64,000 nucleotides of DNA from Halobacterium hubeiense (GTDB lineage: Archaea > Halobacteriota > Halobacteria > Halobacteriales > Halobacteriaceae). Position numbers and translations under genes: made by a program. Position 1 is the first letter of the stretch, and each line of letters opens with the position of its first letter. The notes under the pieces are model-generated. The model saw only the letters and a list, made by a program, of their open reading frames with translations, had not been told where the DNA came from and did no database searches. Below are positions 60,554 to 64,000 of the stretch, piece after piece. The stretch covers positions 2,294,001-2,358,000 of the forward strand of contig NZ_LN831302.1 in the NCBI RefSeq assembly GCF_001488575.1, read 5' to 3'.

Positions 60554-60901
60554 TCACCCGCGGCGGCCGCGGCCGACGGCGCGCGCGGCGGACGCGGTCA
60601 GCGGGTAGACGACGAACCCGAGGACGCTCAGGCCCGCGAGCGCGAGCGCCGCGAGGCGGAGGTCGGCGGCGGCGTCCGCGACCACCGCGAGTGCGGCGGC
60701 TCCCGTCGGGGAGAGCCACACGCCCGCGGCGGTGTCCGGGTCGCCGAGCGCGTGGTACGCGCCGAGCAGCACCGCGGCGATACCGAAGACGGCGGCGACG
60801 TCGGGGCCGGGCCGGTGGACGTAGGAGGAGGCGTACGCGAGTGCGGCGGCCGCGAGCGCGAGGCTGCTCGCGTGGAGGGCGCGCCGCTCGTAGCCGTTCA
60901 T
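60554..60901 (-). CDS. Small membrane protein of unknown function
   Basis: 115 residues from ATG 60901 (MNGYERRALHASSLALAAAA). About four Ala-rich TM helices, with a basic end AVGRGRRG. The stop codon directly abuts the hisG stop on the other strand (60553/60554). No recognised family. An upstream start would add a basic leader and is disfavoured. Confidence 0.6.
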   Translation of the reverse strand: MNGYERRALHASSLALAAAALAYASSYVHRPGPDVAAVFGIAAVLLGAYHALGDPDTAAGVWLSPTGAAALAVVADAAADLRLAALALAGLSVLGFVVYPLTASAARAVGRGRRG

Positions 60902-60959
60902 ATTCTGTCGTACGCGGGACGGGCCAAAAAGCGGGACGGGCGTTCTCCGCGCGTGCAAC

Positions 60960-61325
60960 TCAGGCCGGCGCCGTGCTCAACAGCGCCAGCAGGTTCGCGG
61001 CGAGCACGACGAGCGCCAGCGAGACGACGTAGTGCATCACGACGACGAGCGCGGCGGTCCGGTACTTCACGCGGTAGACCGCGTGGACGGCCGCGAAGTC
61101 CGCGGCGAGGCTGACCGCGATGATGACTGCGGGGTTGTACCGGACGAGCGCGACCGTGACGACCGCGGGCGCGACGCCGACGAGGAGCGCGCGCTTCCAC
61201 GGCACCTCGCCGAGGATGTACGTCGCGGCGACGTGCGCGGTGAACGCGAACAGCAGCCAGCCGCCGACGAGCGTGCCGACGTACTGGCCGAGCGTGCCGG
61301 GCGCGGGCTGAACCTGGAGGACCAC
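60960..61325 (-). CDS. DUF7473-like membrane protein
   Basis: 121 residues. Begins MVLQVQPAPGTLGQYVGTLV, with about four TM helices and the central motif YILGEVPWKRALLVGVAPAV. This pattern is found in a recalled haloarchaeal family (DUF7473) usually next to tbp, as here (gap 6 nt to the tbp stop at 61332). The gene order suggests cotranscription with tbp. Function unknown. Confidence 0.72.
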   Translation of the reverse strand: MVLQVQPAPGTLGQYVGTLVGGWLLFAFTAHVAATYILGEVPWKRALLVGVAPAVVTVALVRYNPAVIIAVSLAADFAAVHAVYRVKYRTAALVVVMHYVVSLALVVLAANLLALLSTAPA

Positions 61326-61331
61326 GTCGCC

Positions 61332-61892
61332 TTATTCGAGGAGGCCGAGCTCTTCGAGCCGGGAGACGATCTTGTCGACGGCGTGTTCGGCGTCCTCGGG
61401 CTTCTTCCCGCCGGTGATGACGAGTTTGCCGGAGCCGAACAGTAGTGCGACGACCTCCGGTTCGTCGAGGCGGTAGACGAGGCCGGGGAACTGCTCGGGC
61501 TCGTACTCGATGTTCTCGAGGCCGAGGCCGATGGCGATGGCGTTGAGGTTGAGCTGGCGGCCGAGGTCCGCAGACGTGACGATGTTCTGGACGACGATTT
61601 CGGGTTCGTCCTCGACTTCGATGGAGAGCTCGCGGAGCTTGTCGAAGACGATGCGGAGGCTCTCGTGGACGTCGTCGGTGGATTTCGCGCCGGTGCAGAC
61701 GATCTTGCCGGACCGGAAGATGAGCGCGGCGCTCTTGGGGTCCTGCGTGCGGTAGACGAGGCCGGGGAACTGCTCGGGGTCGTAGTCGGCCCCCTCCAAG
61801 TCCATCGCGACGCTCTGGAGGTCGAGCTCCTGGCCGATGCCGGTGGAGGCGACCACGTTTTCAATATTGATGGTTTCCTTGGGGTCGGTCAT
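61332..61892 (-). CDS. tbp: TATA-box-binding protein
   Basis: 186 residues. Two imperfect repeats of the saddle fold: repeat 1 has NIENVVASTGIGQELDLQSV, FPGLVYRTQDPKSAALIFRS and GKIVCTGAK; repeat 2 has VQNIVTSADLGRQLNLNAIA, FPGLVYRLDEPEVVALLFGS and GKLVITGGK. Binds TATA boxes and recruits TFB. Haloarchaea often carry several TBPs; this chromosomal, full-length copy next to conserved genes is probably the main one. Its own promoter contains several TATA elements. Confidence 0.97.
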   Translation of the reverse strand: MTDPKETINIENVVASTGIGQELDLQSVAMDLEGADYDPEQFPGLVYRTQDPKSAALIFRSGKIVCTGAKSTDDVHESLRIVFDKLRELSIEVEDEPEIVVQNIVTSADLGRQLNLNAIAIGLGLENIEYEPEQFPGLVYRLDEPEVVALLFGSGKLVITGGKKPEDAEHAVDKIVSRLEELGLLE

Positions 61893-61897
61893 CGTAC

Positions 61898-61927
61898 GGT
61901 TTAAACCACGTATTTAAGGTTTATAAA
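61898..61927 (-). promoter_or_regulatory. tbp promoter with palindromic TATA elements
   Basis: Within 35 nt upstream of ATG 61892 there are three AT-rich elements: the palindrome GGTTTAAACC (61898-61907), TTAAATACG on the minus strand (about 61908-61916), and the symmetric TTTATAAA (61920-61927). TTTATAAA is at the distance expected for the functional TATA box. The element next to the ATG could let TBP or another factor block its own transcription. Confidence 0.55.
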
Positions 61928-62006
61928 GGTTGGTAGTCCGGGGAACAACGCCTCAAGTACCCCGCGATGCCGGCAGGCTGATTGCCCACGGGCGTCCAGT
62001 TGTGGT

Positions 62007-62969
62007 GTGTTCGTCCTCGAACTCGGCGGCGCCGACGACGACTTCGCCGCCGCCGAAGCCCGCGCCGCCGCGACCGACGCCCGCGTCGCGGCCCCCGGTA
62101 TCGGTCTCGCCAGCGACGTCGACCGCGAGCGCTTCCGCGGCCTCGCGTACGCGCACCGCGCCGGCCACCACGTCGCCACGACCGACGCCAGCGTCGCCGC
62201 CGCTGCCGACGCGCTCCGGGAGGCCGACGTCGCTCGCGAGGGCACTGTCGCGGTCCGCGCGCGCAACGTCCGCAACACGACTGACGTGGACACCCAGCAG
62301 GCCGAGCGCGACCTCGGCGGCGTGCTCGTCGACGTCGGCTTCGACGTGGACTTAGAGGAACCCGACCACGAACTCCGGGCGCTCTTCGCGGACGACTCCT
62401 GTTTTCTCGCGTGGCTCGCCGCCGAGTCCGTCCGCGACTTCGGCGAGCGCAAGCCCACCGACCGCCCATTCTTCCAGCCGGGCAGCATGGACCCGCTGTT
62501 GGCGCGCGCGCTCTGTAACCTCGCGCGCGTCCAGCCCGGCGACGTCGTTCTCGACCCGATGTGCGGCACGGGCGGCGTGCTCATCGAAGCCGGCTTGCTG
62601 GGCGCCCGCCCGGTCGGCACCGACGCCCAGCAGAAGATGGTCGAAGGCGCCCGCGAGAACCTCGACGCCTACGCTGCCGACTTCGGCGTCGCGCGGGCCG
62701 ACGCCACCCGGCTCCCGCTGCGCGACGGCGCGGCGGACGCAGTTATCTTCGACGCGCCGTACGGTCGGCAGTCGAAAATCGAGACGCACGAGCTCGCGGA
62801 CCTCGTGGCGGGCGCGCTCGCCGAGGCGCGGCGGGTCACTGACCGTTGCGTGCTGGTCGCCGACCGTGACTGGCGCGACGCCGCTCGCGACGCCGGCTGG
62901 TCGGTCACCGAGCGTTTCGAGCGCCGCGTCCACCGCTCCCTGACGCGGTACGTCCTCGTACTCGATTGA
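62007..62969 (+). CDS. tRNA (guanine-N2)-methyltransferase, TrmG10/Trm11-like
   Basis: 320 residues from GTG 62007. An N-terminal THUMP-type RNA-binding region (about 1-150, FRGLAYAHRAGHHVATTDAS, GTVAVRARNVRNTTDVD) precedes a SAM-dependent N-methylase with motif I VVLDPMCGTGGVLIEAGLLG and the catalytic motif IV IFDAPYGRQSK (D-P-P-Y replaced by D-A-P-Y). Archaeal TrmG10 methylates G10 of tRNA. The DAPY variant is normal for Trm11-type enzymes. Confidence 0.9.
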   Translation: MFVLELGGADDDFAAAEARAAATDARVAAPGIGLASDVDRERFRGLAYAHRAGHHVATTDASVAAAADALREADVAREGTVAVRARNVRNTTDVDTQQAERDLGGVLVDVGFDVDLEEPDHELRALFADDSCFLAWLAAESVRDFGERKPTDRPFFQPGSMDPLLARALCNLARVQPGDVVLDPMCGTGGVLIEAGLLGARPVGTDAQQKMVEGARENLDAYAADFGVARADATRLPLRDGAADAVIFDAPYGRQSKIETHELADLVAGALAEARRVTDRCVLVADRDWRDAARDAGWSVTERFERRVHRSLTRYVLVLD

Positions 62970-63136
62970 CACGGCGGACGTGACAGCAGTCCTGAACGAA
63001 CGGCGCGGTCGGTGAGACGCTGTACGGCTCTATTTCGCTATGTATCCGAGCCGGTAGTGACCAGTGCGACAACGATTCACGGATAAGACTTTTGGCCACG
63101 TATCGGAGAACCTAGGGTATCAACGCCGAAACTGCC

Positions 63137-63382
63137 GTGCGTCTCTGTGCCGTCGCTGCCGCCGTCTGCCTGCTGGTGGGTGCCGGCGTCCAATCTGTCG
63201 CCGCAGGCGGCGAATCGACAGCGGCGCTCGGGGACTCCGACTACCTCGCTGCTGCCACCGACGCCGCCGCCGACGCCGCCGACGACACGCAGCTCACGCT
63301 CGGCATCAGTCCGAAGCGCGCGCTCGTCTCGCTGGCGTTCTTCGGCGCCGTCGCCGCGCGGAAGCGACGAGACACCGCCTGA
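63137..63382 (+). CDS. Small exported or membrane hypothetical protein
   Basis: 81 residues from GTG 63137. A hydrophobic signal-like start (LCAVAAAVCLLVGAGVQSVAA) is followed by an Ala/Asp-rich segment and a short hydrophobic C-terminus ALVSLAFFGAVAARKRRDTA. The 167 nt upstream hold no other gene. No family recognised; the basic tail suggests the C-terminus stays inside. Confidence 0.55.
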   Translation: MRLCAVAAAVCLLVGAGVQSVAAGGESTAALGDSDYLAAATDAAADAADDTQLTLGISPKRALVSLAFFGAVAARKRRDTA

Positions 63383-63389
63383 GGGCCAG

Positions 63390-63737
63390 CTATCGGTAGC
63401 CGTCCGCGACGACCGCGACCGCGAACGACGCGACGAGCACGACCAGCACGCTCGTCGTGTGCTCGTAGACGGGCACCAGTTCGAGCAGGCTAATTGTCGC
63501 GACCGAGAGCACGTAGCCCGCGAAGCAGACGAACCAGACGCTCCCGTACGCCACCGGGAGGTCGTCGGTGGCCGCCGCCCACCCGACGACGAACCCGGGC
63601 GCGAGGACGACGAGGAGTTGCCACCACGGCGTCGCCGGGCCGACGACCGCGTCCACGGCCAGCGACAGCGGCAGCGCCACTAGCAGGACGGCACCGACGA
63701 CGACTCCGACGCGCTCGAACTGGTCGGCAAGAGACAC
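63390..63737 (-). CDS. Small membrane protein of unknown function
   Basis: 115 residues from GTG 63737. Four TM helices: VGVVVGAVLLVALPLSLAVD, WWQLLVVLAPGFVVGWAAAT, YGSVWFVCFAGYVLSVATIS and TTSVLVVLVASFAVAVVADG. No motif suggests a function. Convergent with the preceding 81-aa gene (7 nt between stops). Confidence 0.65.
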   Translation of the reverse strand: MSLADQFERVGVVVGAVLLVALPLSLAVDAVVGPATPWWQLLVVLAPGFVVGWAAATDDLPVAYGSVWFVCFAGYVLSVATISLLELVPVYEHTTSVLVVLVASFAVAVVADGYR

Positions 63738-63779
63738 ACCGGGTCTCCGTGGCGACGCGTAGAAAAGCTACTCCTTCGG

Positions 63780-64000
63780 TCACGCCTCCCGGCCCAGCTC
63801 CGCGAGCAGCCGCCCGACCTGAATCCGGTCGCTGTTGCCCGCGTGCAGGTCGAACTCCACGTCGCCCGCGAGCCGGTGGAGTTCCGCGAGCTCCTCGCCG
63901 TCGTAGCGCGAGCGCCCGACGCGCAGAATCTCTTCGAGCACCTCCTCGCCGCTGAGGCCGTCGTCGACGAGCAGGTCGTCGAGCGTCGAGCGCGCGTCCG
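63780..64000 (-). CDS. C-terminal part of a replication factor C small subunit, partial
   Basis: A frame runs in from the right edge and ends with TGA at 63780-63782, giving 72 complete C-terminal residues with STLDDLLVDDGLSGEEVLEE and HRLAGDVEFDLHAGNSDRIQ and the end LLAELGREA. This is the helical collar domain of archaeal RFC small-type clamp-loader subunits. The ATPase part lies outside. Which of the haloarchaeal RFC paralogues it is cannot be told from this end. Confidence 0.75.
   Translation of the reverse strand, partial: DARSTLDDLLVDDGLSGEEVLEEILRVGRSRYDGEELAELHRLAGDVEFDLHAGNSDRIQVGRLLAELGREA

Overview
The window is chromosomal DNA of a haloarchaeon (class Halobacteria). The DNA is strongly GC-rich with G/C-ending codons, the proteins are very acidic, many starts are GTG and many genes look leaderless with a TATA box about 26-30 nt upstream. 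The gene content is archaeal: D-family DNA polymerase large subunit, TATA-box-binding protein, a GAN/RecJ-type DHH nuclease, an RFC small subunit, prepilin peptidase and haloarchaeal 2Fe-2S ferredoxin. The genus is not settled by sequence alone; a Halobacterium-like organism is plausible.

Layout. 1-7115: end of a small gene, a PPC/DUF296 gene, a solo TnpB insertion element, and the DP2 gene (polC) split by a LAGLIDADG intein. 7146-15642: a secretion and cell-surface locus with a DUF5305-like membrane protein, an S26 signal peptidase, a rhomboid protease, a PGF-pre-PGF-like surface protein, three tandem DUF1102-like Tat-exported proteins and, divergently, a membrane-tethered winged-helix protein coupled to a fourth related exported protein. 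15739-16848: three small housekeeping genes. 17042-23230: an AT-richer island with a decayed IS6-type transposase, a translationally coupled two-gene operon of unknown function and an intact DDE transposase. 23890-32285: RecJ-like nuclease and the tetrapyrrole block hemD-cobA-hemC, two paralogous membrane proteins, hemL and hemB, all on the minus strand.

32516-44237: MFS transporter, a frameshifted acetyltransferase, a large membrane Fe-S oxidoreductase, the ecfT-ecfA-bioY biotin transporter, a Cmi4-like protein, two coupled membrane proteins, a solitary Cas4-like nuclease, threonylcarbamoyl-AMP synthase, a coupled glutaredoxin/redoxin pair and a CNNM/CorC-type transporter. 44458-50887: small zinc proteins, a MEDS-histidine kinase, a bat-type HTH regulator, PiT phosphate transporter, a DUF5828-like protein and upp. 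51008-64000: S9 peptidase, YigZ, ACT regulator, zinc-ribbon/wHTH protein, GNAT, histidine genes hisB, hisA, hisI and hisG interleaved with ferredoxin and prepilin peptidase, then tbp, tRNA G10 methyltransferase, small membrane proteins and the 3' end of an rfc gene.

The best candidates for undescribed biology are (i) the surface-protein locus with its own signal peptidase and rhomboid, which invites comparison with bacterial SipW/TasA-type fibre loci, and (ii) the two-gene AT-rich operon at 17761-20882 lying between two insertion sequences. The DP2 intein carries a one-sided low-GC flank over the polymerase active-site codons that looks like a homing co-conversion tract. Family names with DUF numbers are recalled from memory and were not searched.
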